Assembly (NCBI GenBank): GCA_963846775.1
Contig: CAWJXB010000006.1
Coordinates: forward strand, 1,674,001-1,738,000
DNA from: CAVYXA01 sp963846775
Lineage (GTDB): Bacteria > Verrucomicrobiota > Verrucomicrobiia > Chthoniobacterales > UBA10450
Reading direction: 5' to 3'
Length of the DNA stretch: 64,000 bases
Part shown: positions 25,332 to 32,854 of the stretch, piece by piece
How the letters are laid out: each line of letters begins with the position of its first letter
Position numbering within the stretch: position 1 is the stretch's first letter
Notes under the pieces: model-generated
Databases searched by the model: none
What the model was told of the DNA's origin: nothing
The model's input: only the letters and a program-made list of their open reading frames with translations
Position numbers and translations under genes: made by a program

Positions 25332-26375
25332 ATGTCCGTTTCTGAGGAGCAGGTGCGAAACGCGTTGAAGGCCGTGAAATATCCCGGCTTCACCCGCGAC
25401 ATCGTTTCATTTGGCCTGGTTAAGTCGGTCAACATCGACAACGGCGAAGTGAAAGTGCAGCTCGCGCTCGCCACGAATGATCCGAACGTTCCGGCGGCGA
25501 TTAAGAATGATGCCGAGAAAATCCTGTGCGGACTCGCTGGCGTTCAGACAGCGAAAGTTTTGATCGACATTCACGCGCCGCCAGCGGGAGCAGGCGCGCC
25601 CGCAACGGCCGCGATGCAAATCCCGGGAATCAAACACGTGATCGCGGTGGCGAGCGGGAAAGGCGGCGTCGGCAAATCGACTGTCGCGGCCAATCTCGCG
25701 GTCGCGCTTCACGAAACCAAAGCGCGCGTCGGTCTGTGCGATTGCGACATTTACGGACCGAGCATTTCGCTCATGTTCGGCACGCGAGAGCGCCCGATGG
25801 CGACGGAGGAGAACAAGATCATCCCGATCGAGCAATACGGATTGCGATTGATGTCGATGGGATTTCTGCTCGATGACACTTCGCCGGCGATTCTGCGGGG
25901 GCCGATGGTTACGCGTTACACGCAACAATTTCTCCGACAAGTCGAATGGGGCGAGCTGGATTTTCTCGTCCTCGATCTCCCGCCCGGGACTGGCGACATT
26001 CAGCTAACGATTGTGCAGACAGTAGCCCTTTCCGGCGCGATCATCGTGACCACACCGCAGGAAGTTGCCCTCATCGACGCGCGCAAAGCCGCCACCATGT
26101 TCGACAAGGTGAACGTGCCCGTGCTCGGACTGATCGAGAACATGAGCTATTTCGTTTGTCCCTCCGACGGCAAACGCTACGACATTTTCGGCAGCGGCGG
26201 CGGTGAGCGCGAGGCGAAACGCTTGCGCGTGCCGTTGTTGGGCCAAATCCCAATCGACATCGCCACCCGCGAAGCCGGCGACCGCGGGATGCCGATTGTC
26301 GGTGAAGATCGGCGATCGCCTGTGACGGCCGAGTTCCTCAAAATCGCCCGCCGCTTGCAGGAAGTGCTGATATGA
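25332..26375 (+). CDS. mrp: Mrp/ApbC-type P-loop ATPase, Fe-S cluster carrier
   Basis: A 347-residue cytosolic protein. The N-terminal MIP18/DUF59 domain (EEQVRNALKAVKYPGFTRDI) is joined to a ParA-like ATPase with the deviant Walker A GKGGVGKSTVAANLAVAL, DCDIYGPSISLMFG, DLPPGTGDIQLTI and the nearby ENMSYFVCPSDGKRYDIFG. Members carry or insert [4Fe-4S] clusters. The Cys after the switch region is present as YFVCPSD, but the CXXC form of ApbC is not, so cluster binding may differ. Confidence 0.93.
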   Translation: MSVSEEQVRNALKAVKYPGFTRDIVSFGLVKSVNIDNGEVKVQLALATNDPNVPAAIKNDAEKILCGLAGVQTAKVLIDIHAPPAGAGAPATAAMQIPGIKHVIAVASGKGGVGKSTVAANLAVALHETKARVGLCDCDIYGPSISLMFGTRERPMATEENKIIPIEQYGLRLMSMGFLLDDTSPAILRGPMVTRYTQQFLRQVEWGELDFLVLDLPPGTGDIQLTIVQTVALSGAIIVTTPQEVALIDARKAATMFDKVNVPVLGLIENMSYFVCPSDGKRYDIFGSGGGEREAKRLRVPLLGQIPIDIATREAGDRGMPIVGEDRRSPVTAEFLKIARRLQEVLI

Positions 26376-26564
26376 TTCCAGCGCGCCAACCGCTTTCGCG
26401 TGCGCTGTCTTCGCGGCTAGATTTCGGGGATCGCGCGCTGGAAGTCGTTGACGCAGCGAACGCTAGACGGCGACGCCGAACAATTTCACCCGTCCATTTA
26501 AATAGGTATAGCCGATGCTTCGTCATAAAGAAGAGAGAGTTTTTGTTGACCAATTCTCAATTTT

Positions 26565-26810
26565 ATGGAAAAAACTCAACCCATGCCGCCGACAGCCGAG
26601 GATAAAGCCCAGTTCGTCAAGAACTCAGTGCTTTACAAGGAGTTTCTCGCTGAGCGCGAAGAGATTTTGAAACATAAATGGATCGAGAGCGAAAAGGCCG
26701 GCCGCGACATCGGCTTTGAAAAGGCCTTACTCGATTGGATCGTGAAACACCGCTCCAACTGGCGAGAGCGACGAATCAAGGAGGCGCGCACGGAAAAGGC
26801 CGCCTCCTAA
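26565..26810 (+). CDS. Small hypothetical protein upstream of pyrR
   Basis: An 81-residue hydrophilic, charged and probably helical protein, not recognised. Visible features are DKAQFVKNSVLYKEFLAERE, a Trp in KHKWIESEKAGRDIGF, and a basic end (RSNWRERRIKEARTEK). The start ATG 26565 is the first in frame. A hairpin followed by six T overlaps its last codons, which would end transcription before the PyrR hairpin and pyrR. No membrane segment or known motif. Confidence 0.6.
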   Translation: MEKTQPMPPTAEDKAQFVKNSVLYKEFLAEREEILKHKWIESEKAGRDIGFEKALLDWIVKHRSNWRERRIKEARTEKAAS

Positions 26811-26816
26811 TTTTTT
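26780..26816 (+). terminator. Rho-independent terminator ahead of pyrR
   Basis: GGAGGCG at 26780-26786 pairs with CGCCTCC at 26801-26807 around a 14-base loop, followed by TAATTTTTT. It overlaps the 3' end of the 81-residue gene. Lying four bases before the PyrR-type hairpin, it could end the upstream transcript or take part in pyrimidine-dependent attenuation. Confidence 0.7.
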
Positions 26817-26819
26817 GCT

Positions 26820-26850
26820 CCTTTAACGCGATCCTGTGAGGTCGCGAAGG
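26820..26850 (+). promoter_or_regulatory. PyrR-binding RNA hairpin in the pyr leader
   Basis: CCTT (26820-26823) pairs with AAGG (26847-26850); after a TAA bulge, CGCGA (26827-26831) pairs with TCGCG (26842-26846) around the loop TCCTGTGAGG. The loop fits the known PyrR RNA consensus UCCNGNGAGGY, and stem plus bulge match PyrR sites. The 3' arm overlaps the pyrR ribosome-binding region seven bases before ATG 26857, so PyrR bound with UMP would block translation, as described for mycobacterial pyr leaders. Confidence 0.8.
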
Positions 26851-26856
26851 AAGCCT

Positions 26857-27414
26857 ATGAAAGATCGACAAAACAGGACCGCCGCCGTCCCCATCATGGA
26901 CGCGGCCGCCGTTCAGCGTGCGCTCCGCCGGATCGCGCACGAAATCATCGAGGGCAATCCCGACTTGCACTCTCTCGTTCTGGCGGGAATTCCATCGCGC
27001 GGGGTTGAGATTGCCCAACGAATCGCCGAGTTCATCCGCTCGATCGAGAAGATCGACGTCGCCACCGGCGTAATCGACGTGGCGATGCATCGGGACGATG
27101 TCGGCACGCGTCCGGAGCTGCCCGTGGTGCGCGAGTCGAAGTTGCCGTTGCCGCTCGAAGGCCAGACGGTCGTGATTGTCGATGATGTGCTTTTCACCGG
27201 GCGCACCGTGCGGGCGGCGATGGATGCAATCAGTTCGTTTGGCCGGCCGGCTCGGATTCAGCTCGCGGCCTTGATCGATCGCGGCCACCGTGAGTTGCCG
27301 ATTCGCCCCGATTACATCGGCAAAAATCTGCCTACCCGGCCCGACGAAAAAGTCCGACTCCGCCTCCAGCAAACCGACGGCGAAGCCGACGCTGTTTTTT
27401 TGGAAAAACAATGA
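26857..27414 (+). CDS. pyrR: Bifunctional pyr operon regulator/uracil phosphoribosyltransferase PyrR
   Basis: PyrR senses UMP, binds pyr leader RNA and often has weak uracil phosphoribosyltransferase activity. The 185-residue product has the type I PRTase fold: SLVLAGIPSRGVEIAQRIAE, the PRPP-binding motif VVIVDDVLFTGRTVRAAMDA and the family segment LAALIDRGHRELPIRPDYIGK. I chose ATG 26857, just after the hairpin and a GAAGGAAG ribosome-binding site. Its stop overlaps the pyrB start (ATGA), so the operon is pyrR-pyrB-pyrC. Confidence 0.95.
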   Translation: MKDRQNRTAAVPIMDAAAVQRALRRIAHEIIEGNPDLHSLVLAGIPSRGVEIAQRIAEFIRSIEKIDVATGVIDVAMHRDDVGTRPELPVVRESKLPLPLEGQTVVIVDDVLFTGRTVRAAMDAISSFGRPARIQLAALIDRGHRELPIRPDYIGKNLPTRPDEKVRLRLQQTDGEADAVFLEKQ

Positions 27415-28341
27415 CCGCGCGCTGGACACGAAAAGACTTGCTCGGTCTGCGCGATCTGTCCGCGGAGGAAATCAACTTCATCCTCGAAACAGCCGACGCA
27501 TTCAAACAAGTCGGCACGCGCGAGATCAAGAAGGTGCCGGCGCTACGGGGCAAAACAATGGTCAACTTCTTTGTCGAACCGAGCACGCGGACCCGCATTT
27601 CATTCGAGCTGGCTGCGTTGCGCTTGAGCGCCGACGTCATTAACATCTCCGCGGCCACATCCAGTCTAACGAAAGGCGAAACCCTAAAGGACACCGGCCG
27701 TAACATCGAGGCGCTTCACACCGATATTCTCGTCCTGCGCCACAGTTCCGCCGGCGCGCCGCAATTTCTGGCAAGCCGGCTCAATGCCAGTGTGATCAAC
27801 GCCGGGGATGGCGCGCACGAGCATCCAACTCAGGCGCTGCTCGACCTCTACACGATTCGCGAGAAACGGGGAAAAATCGCCGGACTTGCGTGTCGCCATC
27901 ATTGGGGATATCCGGTTTAGCCGCGTCGCGCGCTCGAACATCTTTGGCCTAACGAAACTGGGCGCACAAGTCACACTGATCGGACCGAGCACCCTTATCC
28001 CGCGCGAATTCGAAGAACTCGGTGTGACCGTTTCGCACAAGATCGACCATGTTCTTTCCGACGCCGACGTGGTAAACCTGCTGCGCATTCAGCACGAGCG
28101 TCAGCGCAAAGAATATTTCCCCGGCATCGGCGAATACCGGACGCTGTTCGGGCTGACCAAAGAGCGGGCAAAAATGTTGAAGCCGGATTGTCTCATCATG
28201 CATCCCGGCCCGATCAATCGCGGGGTCGAGATCGACAGCGAAGTCGCCGATGGTCCGCAAAGCGTCATTCTCGATCAAGTCAGCAACGGTCTGGCCGTCC
28301 GCATGGCTGTTCTGTATTTGTGCGGAGGGATTGCGACGTGA
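27411..28341 (+). pseudogene. pyrB: Aspartate carbamoyltransferase, interrupted by a one-base frameshift
   Basis: PyrB makes carbamoyl aspartate, the committed step of pyrimidine synthesis. The N-terminal carbamoyl-phosphate domain is intact (VNFFVEPSTRTRISFELAAL, SLTKGETLKDTGRNIEAL, VINAGDGAHEHPTQALLD). After KRGKIAGL the frame is lost at about 27885-27888, where GGACTTGCGT has one base more than the expected GGACTGCGT; it then stops at 27920. Homology resumes one frame over (RVAIIGDIRFSRVARSN) and runs to the C-terminus (IMHPGPINRGVEID). Corrected length is about 310 residues, normal for the family. Because pyrB is usually essential, a sequence error is quite possible. Confidence 0.9.
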
Positions 28342-28485
28342 CCACAAGTGGCGATCGCGGAGATCCGGATAGAGCACGGGCCAGGCTTGCTGGCGAAGGC
28401 CTCCGGCGCTCGCGAACCCTTCTTGTGAATCCACCATCCCCGGGAAACAAGAAGCGTTCGGAAGGAAGTTCGTTTCCGCGCGCCG

Positions 28486-28536
28486 CCGAAAGTCCGAGCC
28501 GGACTGGCATTAGCACGCGCGACGCATGCGCTACCC
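28486..28536 (+). repeat. 51-bp double-hairpin repeat, copy 1 (pyrB-pyrC gap)
   Basis: Same 51-bp sequence as 43210-43260 and, inverted, 52638-52688; it differs from the last by three bases. It contains two hairpins, GTCCG-AGC-CGGAC and an imperfect GCACGC/GCATGC arm pair. It ends four bases before the pyrC ATG at 28541, so it contributes the pyrC leader and probably its ribosome-binding context. Confidence 0.85.
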
Positions 28537-28540
28537 GAAC

Positions 28541-29818
28541 ATGAGCACTATCATCATTCGCAACGGTCGCGTCATCGATCCCGCGAACAAGCGCGATGAA
28601 GTCGCAGATCTTCCCATTGTTAACGGCAAGATTGCGCAGATGTCAGAAGTCACAGGGCAGAAGTCAGAGGAAATTGATGCCCAAGGCTTGATTGTCGCTC
28701 CGGGCTTGATCGACAGCCACGTCCATCTGCGCGAGCCGGGATTTTCGCACAAGGAAACAATCGAATCTGGGGCCCGAGCGGCCGCGGCGGGTGGATTCAC
28801 TACCGTGGTTTGCATGCCAAACACTTCGCCGGTGGCTGATAATCCGAGCACGATAGCGTGGATCAAAGATCGCGCGGAGGCGACAGCCTGCGTGAATGTT
28901 TTGCCGGCCGGAGCGATCACAAAAAACATCGCGGGCGAAGAACTGGCCCCGATCGGTTCGCTGGCAAGAGCGGGCGTTGTCGCGATCACCGACGACGGCC
29001 ATTGCGTTCAAAACCACGAGCTGATGCGGCGCGCGGTTGAGTACGCCCGGATGTTCGATTTGCCTGTGCTCGATCATTGTCAGGATTACGATCTCGTCGG
29101 CAACGGTCTCGTGCACGAAGGACACTGGAGCACGCTCCTTGGTTTGCCTGGTTGGCCCGCAGCGGGAGAGGAAGCGATCGTAATGCGCAACATTTTGCTG
29201 GCGGACCTTTGCCAGCACCACATCCATTGCCAGCATATCAGCGCTGCGGGAAGTGTAAGCTTGATCCGCCAAGCGCGCACGAGAGGCGTGAAAATCAGCG
29301 GGGAAGTTTGCCCTCACCACGTCGCATTGACCGATGAGTCGATCCAAAATTTTGATACGAATTACAAAATGAATCCACCGTTGCGCTCGCAGCGCGATGT
29401 CGATGCGATCATCGAGGGTGTCGCCGACGGCACATTGTCGATCCTGTGCTCGGACCATGCTCCGCACGCGCACTTCGAAAAAGAAGTCGAGTTCGATATG
29501 GCCCCATTCGGTATTCTCGGCTTGGAAACGGAGCTGGGGATTTTTCTCGATCTTCTCGTTCACAAACATCGCAAGATCGACCTCTCGCGTCTGATTGAGA
29601 TGTACACGGTCGAGCCGGCGCGCTTGCTCAGACTCGAGGCTGGCACGCTATCGATTGGGGCAAAGGCCGATGTGACGTTGATCGATCCCGATTTGGAATG
29701 GACCGTTCACATCGACAATTTCCAATCGCTCTCGCGCAATTCTCCCTATCACGGCTGGAAATTGAAAGGCCGGGCGGTGCGGACAATCGTCGCCGGACAA
29801 ACCGTGTGGAAGTTGTAG
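28541..29818 (+). CDS. pyrC: Dihydroorotase, class I
   Basis: Cyclises carbamoyl aspartate to dihydroorotate. The 425-residue amidohydrolase shows the metal site DSHVHLREPG, the fold segments GGFTTVVCMPNTSPV, LDHCQDYDLV, HCQHISAAGSV and CPHHVALTDES, and the catalytic ILCSDHAPHA. I chose ATG 28541 (STIIIRNGRVIDPAN); an in-frame ATG at 28526 lies inside a repeat. The loop after NGKIAQM is encoded by a 7-bp-period repeat (28642-28669). The stop TAG belongs to another repeat at 29814. It is third in the pyrRBC operon after a 199-bp gap. Confidence 0.95.
   Translation: MSTIIIRNGRVIDPANKRDEVADLPIVNGKIAQMSEVTGQKSEEIDAQGLIVAPGLIDSHVHLREPGFSHKETIESGARAAAAGGFTTVVCMPNTSPVADNPSTIAWIKDRAEATACVNVLPAGAITKNIAGEELAPIGSLARAGVVAITDDGHCVQNHELMRRAVEYARMFDLPVLDHCQDYDLVGNGLVHEGHWSTLLGLPGWPAAGEEAIVMRNILLADLCQHHIHCQHISAAGSVSLIRQARTRGVKISGEVCPHHVALTDESIQNFDTNYKMNPPLRSQRDVDAIIEGVADGTLSILCSDHAPHAHFEKEVEFDMAPFGILGLETELGIFLDLLVHKHRKIDLSRLIEMYTVEPARLLRLEAGTLSIGAKADVTLIDPDLEWTVHIDNFQSLSRNSPYHGWKLKGRAVRTIVAGQTVWKL
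28642..28669 (+). repeat. Heptamer array inside the pyrC coding sequence
   Basis: Four 7-bp units GTCAGAA, GTCACAG, GGCAGAA, GTCAGAG encode part of the segment SEVTGQKSEE in dihydroorotase, where relatives have a variable surface loop before DAQGLIVAPG. It is the same kind of heptamer array as in the intergenic regions. Confidence 0.6.
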
Positions 29819-29832
29819 CAGCGGTCTGTGAC
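29814..29832 (+). repeat. TGTAG repeat at the pyrC stop (partial copy)
   Basis: Eighteen of nineteen bases match the start of the 26-bp repeat found at 32829-32854 and 37172-37197. The TAG at 29816-29818 is the pyrC stop codon. Confidence 0.65.
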
Positions 29833-29878
29833 AAACTCGGAATGCGATTTACAAGGCGCTTGGCACAGCGCCTCTCCA

Positions 29879-30328
29879 TCATCCGGTGTAACCGCCGTGG
29901 ATATAACTCTCCAGATGCGCGATGGTGGCGCTCTGGCACGAGATGATGTGCTTGACCAGGTCGCCAATGGAGATCACCCCGACAACCGTTCCGCCATCGA
30001 CCACGGGTAAATGCCGAATGTGTTTGTCGGTCATCATGTGCAGACACTTCTCCACCGGCTCGCGCGGATGGGCGACGGTCACGTTCGGCGACATGATTTC
30101 AGCCACCTGCGTTTCGCGCGAGCGTTTCCCGCGCAGAAAAACTTTGCGGGTGTAATCGCGCTCGGAAATGATGCCCACCAGGCGCTCGGCCTCCATCACC
30201 AAAAGCGCGCCAACGTTCTTGCGGTCCATCATCTCGATCGCTTCGAACACTGTCGCGTCGTGCGCGATCGAGTAAATCTCATCGCTCTTGCTGTGCAGGA
30301 TCGCGTCGATGGTGCCGCCAACGTCCAT
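29879..30328 (-). CDS. Tandem CBS-domain protein
   Basis: 149 residues from ATG 30328, chosen because TTGGAGT lies seven bases upstream; the frame is open to 30391. Two CBS domains fill the protein: SIAHDATVFEAIEMMDRKNVG with LVGIISERDYTRKVFLRGK, and VTVAHPREPVEKCLHMMTDK with HLPVVDGGTVVGVISIGDLV. CBS pairs bind adenine nucleotides and sense energy state or control a partner. No partner gene is adjacent; it is convergent with pyrC. Confidence 0.88.
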   Translation of the reverse strand: MDVGGTIDAILHSKSDEIYSIAHDATVFEAIEMMDRKNVGALLVMEAERLVGIISERDYTRKVFLRGKRSRETQVAEIMSPNVTVAHPREPVEKCLHMMTDKHIRHLPVVDGGTVVGVISIGDLVKHIISCQSATIAHLESYIHGGYTG

Positions 30329-30464
30329 ATTCAACTCCAAGCCAATTAGGGCCAGAATCTTAGAATAGGGCAGTCCGGGGAGGGATGGCAATCAAATTCG
30401 CGGAGGTTCAGCGAGTCGGGGTGAGTATTATTGATGGTCAGTCGGACCGATCACCCTCACCTCA

Positions 30465-30492
30465 GTCCTCTTCCTTTGAGGGAGAGGAGGAC
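30465..30492. repeat. Intergenic imperfect hairpin (CCTCTTCC type)
   Basis: GTCCTC at 30465-30470 pairs with GAGGAC at 30487-30492, with a partly paired TTCC/GGAGA interior. It lies in the 269-bp gap between the CBS gene start and the 3' end of the methyltransferase gene; nothing else is recognisable in this gap. Confidence 0.4.
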
Positions 30493-30597
30493 ACAGGCCA
30501 CGAGTCACTTGGGGTTCAGGTCGGGAGGTCACACGCGAAGCGGCCAGGTCAGGGTTGTTTCGAATGTTCTTTCTTTCCATGAGAACGCATTTCTTCG

Positions 30598-31770
30598 TTA
30601 ACGTCCCGGCATCATCTCGAGCAAAACGCCTCTGAAATATTCCGTCTCGGGGATAGTCGGTAAAACCGGATGATCCAACGCTTGCTCGAAATGGCGTAAT
30701 CTTCTGGCCGAGCGCCGAACATCGACCAGCGCGTCGGCAATGGTCTGCGAGAAGGCCGCATCGCTCACGTGATGTGAGCAGGAAAAAGTCGCGAGCAATC
30801 CGTCTTTCGACAGCAGCTTGAATGCGCGCACGTGTAACTCGCGATAGCCGCGCAAGGCATCGCGCAATCCGCTCTTGGTTTTCGTAAACGATGGCGGATC
30901 AAGCACAATCAAATCGTATTGCGCTTCTGCTTTACCGGCATCGCGCAGAAACTGAAATACGTCCGCCTCGGTCCAGCGCACATTTGTTTTGTTACGCTCG
31001 GCGTTCCGTTTCGCCGCGGACAGATTATGGGAGCTTTCATCAACCGCCGTCACCTCCGCCGCGCTCGCGCGCGCGCAGATGAGCGCAAACGCGCCTTGAT
31101 TTGTGAAACAATCGAGCACGCGGCGGCCTTTCGCGTGTTGGGCCACGATCTCGTAATTTTGCCGTTGATCGAGATAGAAACCGGTCTTGTGTCCGCGCAG
31201 AAGATCGACCGCGAACTTTGCGCCGGCGATGTCGATCTCGATTAGCGCCGACGGCGCCGCGCTTGCCAAGACGCCAGTGCGCAATTCTAATCCTTCGGCT
31301 TTTCGAATTGGCGCATCGTTGCGCTCGATGATTGTGACCTTCCCGAAAAGATCGACAATGGCCTCGGCGATCAAATTCTTCCGCAAATCCATTGCCAGGG
31401 TCAGCGTTTGTAAAACAAGATGATCGCCGTAACAATCGAGGACTACGCCGGGCAGACCGTCGCTCTCGCTCCAGACGATACGTCGCAATTTAGGATCGAC
31501 ACCGCGCCGGTCGCGATACTCCGACGCCTGGGCAATCCGGCGCTTGAAAAAATCGAGATCGAGGTCCTGCTTTCGCCGCGAAAACCGGCGCGCCACGATC
31601 TGTGATTTCGAATTGTAAATCGCGCTTCCGATCAAATGATCGCGTCCGTCCTTGAGAGAAATCACATCGCCATCAGCCGGTTTGCCGAAAACTTTCAGCA
31701 CCTCGCTGGAAAAAACCCAGTCGTGTCCGTGCAAAATTTGCGCGCGGGGTTTGACGACGAGTCCAGCCAT
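30598..31770 (-). CDS. Class I SAM-dependent rRNA cytosine methyltransferase (RlmI-like)
   Basis: 390 residues from ATG 31770. The N-terminal PUA-like domain (GHDWVFSSEVLKVFGKPADGD) and EEHD-type domain are followed by a Rossmann methyltransferase domain with RRVLDCFTNQGAFALICARA (SAM-binding motif I), EADVFQFLRD, the catalytic-loop motif DLIVLDPPSFTKTK and ATFSCSHHVSDAAFSQ. RlmI methylates C1962 of 23S rRNA in E. coli; the same target here is inferred. The 5' side is an inverted heptamer array shared with the divergent purC. Confidence 0.88.
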   Translation of the reverse strand: MAGLVVKPRAQILHGHDWVFSSEVLKVFGKPADGDVISLKDGRDHLIGSAIYNSKSQIVARRFSRRKQDLDLDFFKRRIAQASEYRDRRGVDPKLRRIVWSESDGLPGVVLDCYGDHLVLQTLTLAMDLRKNLIAEAIVDLFGKVTIIERNDAPIRKAEGLELRTGVLASAAPSALIEIDIAGAKFAVDLLRGHKTGFYLDQRQNYEIVAQHAKGRRVLDCFTNQGAFALICARASAAEVTAVDESSHNLSAAKRNAERNKTNVRWTEADVFQFLRDAGKAEAQYDLIVLDPPSFTKTKSGLRDALRGYRELHVRAFKLLSKDGLLATFSCSHHVSDAAFSQTIADALVDVRRSARRLRHFEQALDHPVLPTIPETEYFRGVLLEMMPGR

Positions 31771-31779
31771 ATTTAGAAA

Positions 31780-31844
31780 GTGAGAAGTGAGAAGTGAATG
31801 GTGAGAAGATAATCCCCAACCACGTCTCACTTCTCACTAATCAC
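31780..31844. repeat. Heptamer inverted array in the rlmI-like/purC divergent gap
   Basis: Left arm in strict 7-bp phase: GTGAGAA, GTGAGAA, GTGAATG, GTGAGAA (31780-31807). Right arm: GTCTCAC, TTCTCAC, TAATCAC (31824-31844), the inverted version. It occupies nearly the whole promoter gap between two divergent genes (31771-31852), so the promoters must overlap it. Confidence 0.8.
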
Positions 31845-31852
31845 AGCCGTTT

Positions 31853-32797
31853 ATGCAAACCTCGCCTCAAAGCTCAATCGATCTGACCGGAATCAAAAAA
31901 CTGCGCAGCGGCAAGGTGCGCGAAGTTTTCGATCTCGGCGACACGCTTCTGTTCGTTGTGACCGACCGGCTTTCGGCGTTTGACGTGATTTTATCCGACC
32001 CTATCCCGCACAAGGGCGCGGTGTTGAATCAGCTCTCCGCCTTCTGGTTCAAACGCTTCGGCAACTCCGACAGCCGTCGCGAGCAGGGCATCGACAATCA
32101 TTTTGTCACGGCAAACTTTGACGAATTTCCGGAGAATTTGCAGCCGTTCCGCGATCAACTTGCCGGACGTTCGATGATTGTCCGTAAAACAAGACCGCTC
32201 CCGGTCGAATGTGTGGTGCGCGGTTATCTGGCCGGCTCCGGCTGGAAGGAATATCAGGAATCGCAAAGCGTATGCGGAATCAAATTGCCGGCGGGTTTGC
32301 AGCTCGCCTCGAAGTTACCGGAACCGATTTTCACGCCTGCGACCAAGGCCGAGGAAGGCCACGACGAAAACATCGACATGAAACGTTGCGCGCAGATTCT
32401 CGGCCCAAAAACGGCAGAGCAAGTGAAGAAGCTCAGTCTCGAGATTTACTCGCGCGGGCGGGATCACGCGGCGCAGCACGGGATCATCGTGGCCGATACG
32501 AAATTCGAATTCGGACAGATCGATCCGCCGCAGGACGGATCCGCCGTGGCGAACAATTGCTTGCTGTTGATTGACGAATGTCTTACGCCGGATTCGTCGC
32601 GGTTTTGGCCGGCTGATCAATATGTCGTCGGCCAAAGCCCGCCCAGTTTCGATAAACAATTTGTCCGCGACTATCTGGAAACGCTCGATTGGGACAAAAC
32701 CCCGCCCGCGCCGAAGTTGCCCGCCGACGTGATCGCGCGCACGGCAGCGAAGTATGTCGAAGCGTTCGAGCGATTGACTGGTGAGAGGTTAAGGTAG
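31853..32797 (+). CDS. purC: Phosphoribosylaminoimidazole-succinocarboxamide synthase
   Basis: SAICAR synthetase joins aspartate to CAIR in purine synthesis. The 314-residue product shows LRSGKVREVFDLGDTLLFVV, DRLSAFDVILSDPIPHKG, RPLPVECVVRGYLAGSGWKEY, FTPATKAEEGHDENIDM, IVADTKFEFG and LLIDECLTPDSSRFWPAD. It is slightly longer than the short E. coli form and similar to the approximately 300-residue type. It is a single gene, convergent with mdh; no other pur gene is in the window. Confidence 0.97.
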   Translation: MQTSPQSSIDLTGIKKLRSGKVREVFDLGDTLLFVVTDRLSAFDVILSDPIPHKGAVLNQLSAFWFKRFGNSDSRREQGIDNHFVTANFDEFPENLQPFRDQLAGRSMIVRKTRPLPVECVVRGYLAGSGWKEYQESQSVCGIKLPAGLQLASKLPEPIFTPATKAEEGHDENIDMKRCAQILGPKTAEQVKKLSLEIYSRGRDHAAQHGIIVADTKFEFGQIDPPQDGSAVANNCLLLIDECLTPDSSRFWPADQYVVGQSPPSFDKQFVRDYLETLDWDKTPPAPKLPADVIARTAAKYVEAFERLTGERLR

Positions 32798-32828
32798 GGC
32801 GCGCGGGCACTGCTTTTCCCAAGAACAC

Positions 32829-32854
32829 GGCGACGGTCACAGACCGCCGCTACA
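32829..32854 (-). repeat. TGTAG repeat at the mdh stop
   Basis: A 26-bp sequence identical, in inverted orientation, to 37172-37197. On the minus strand it begins TGTAGCGGCGG, and that TAG (32850-32852) is the stop codon of mdh. It lies in the 52-bp convergent gap between purC and mdh. Confidence 0.85.

Noticed and set aside
28341..28485. A small gene in the pyrB-pyrC gap
   Set aside because: Frames here run into the 51-bp repeat and differ between repeat copies; no coding signature.
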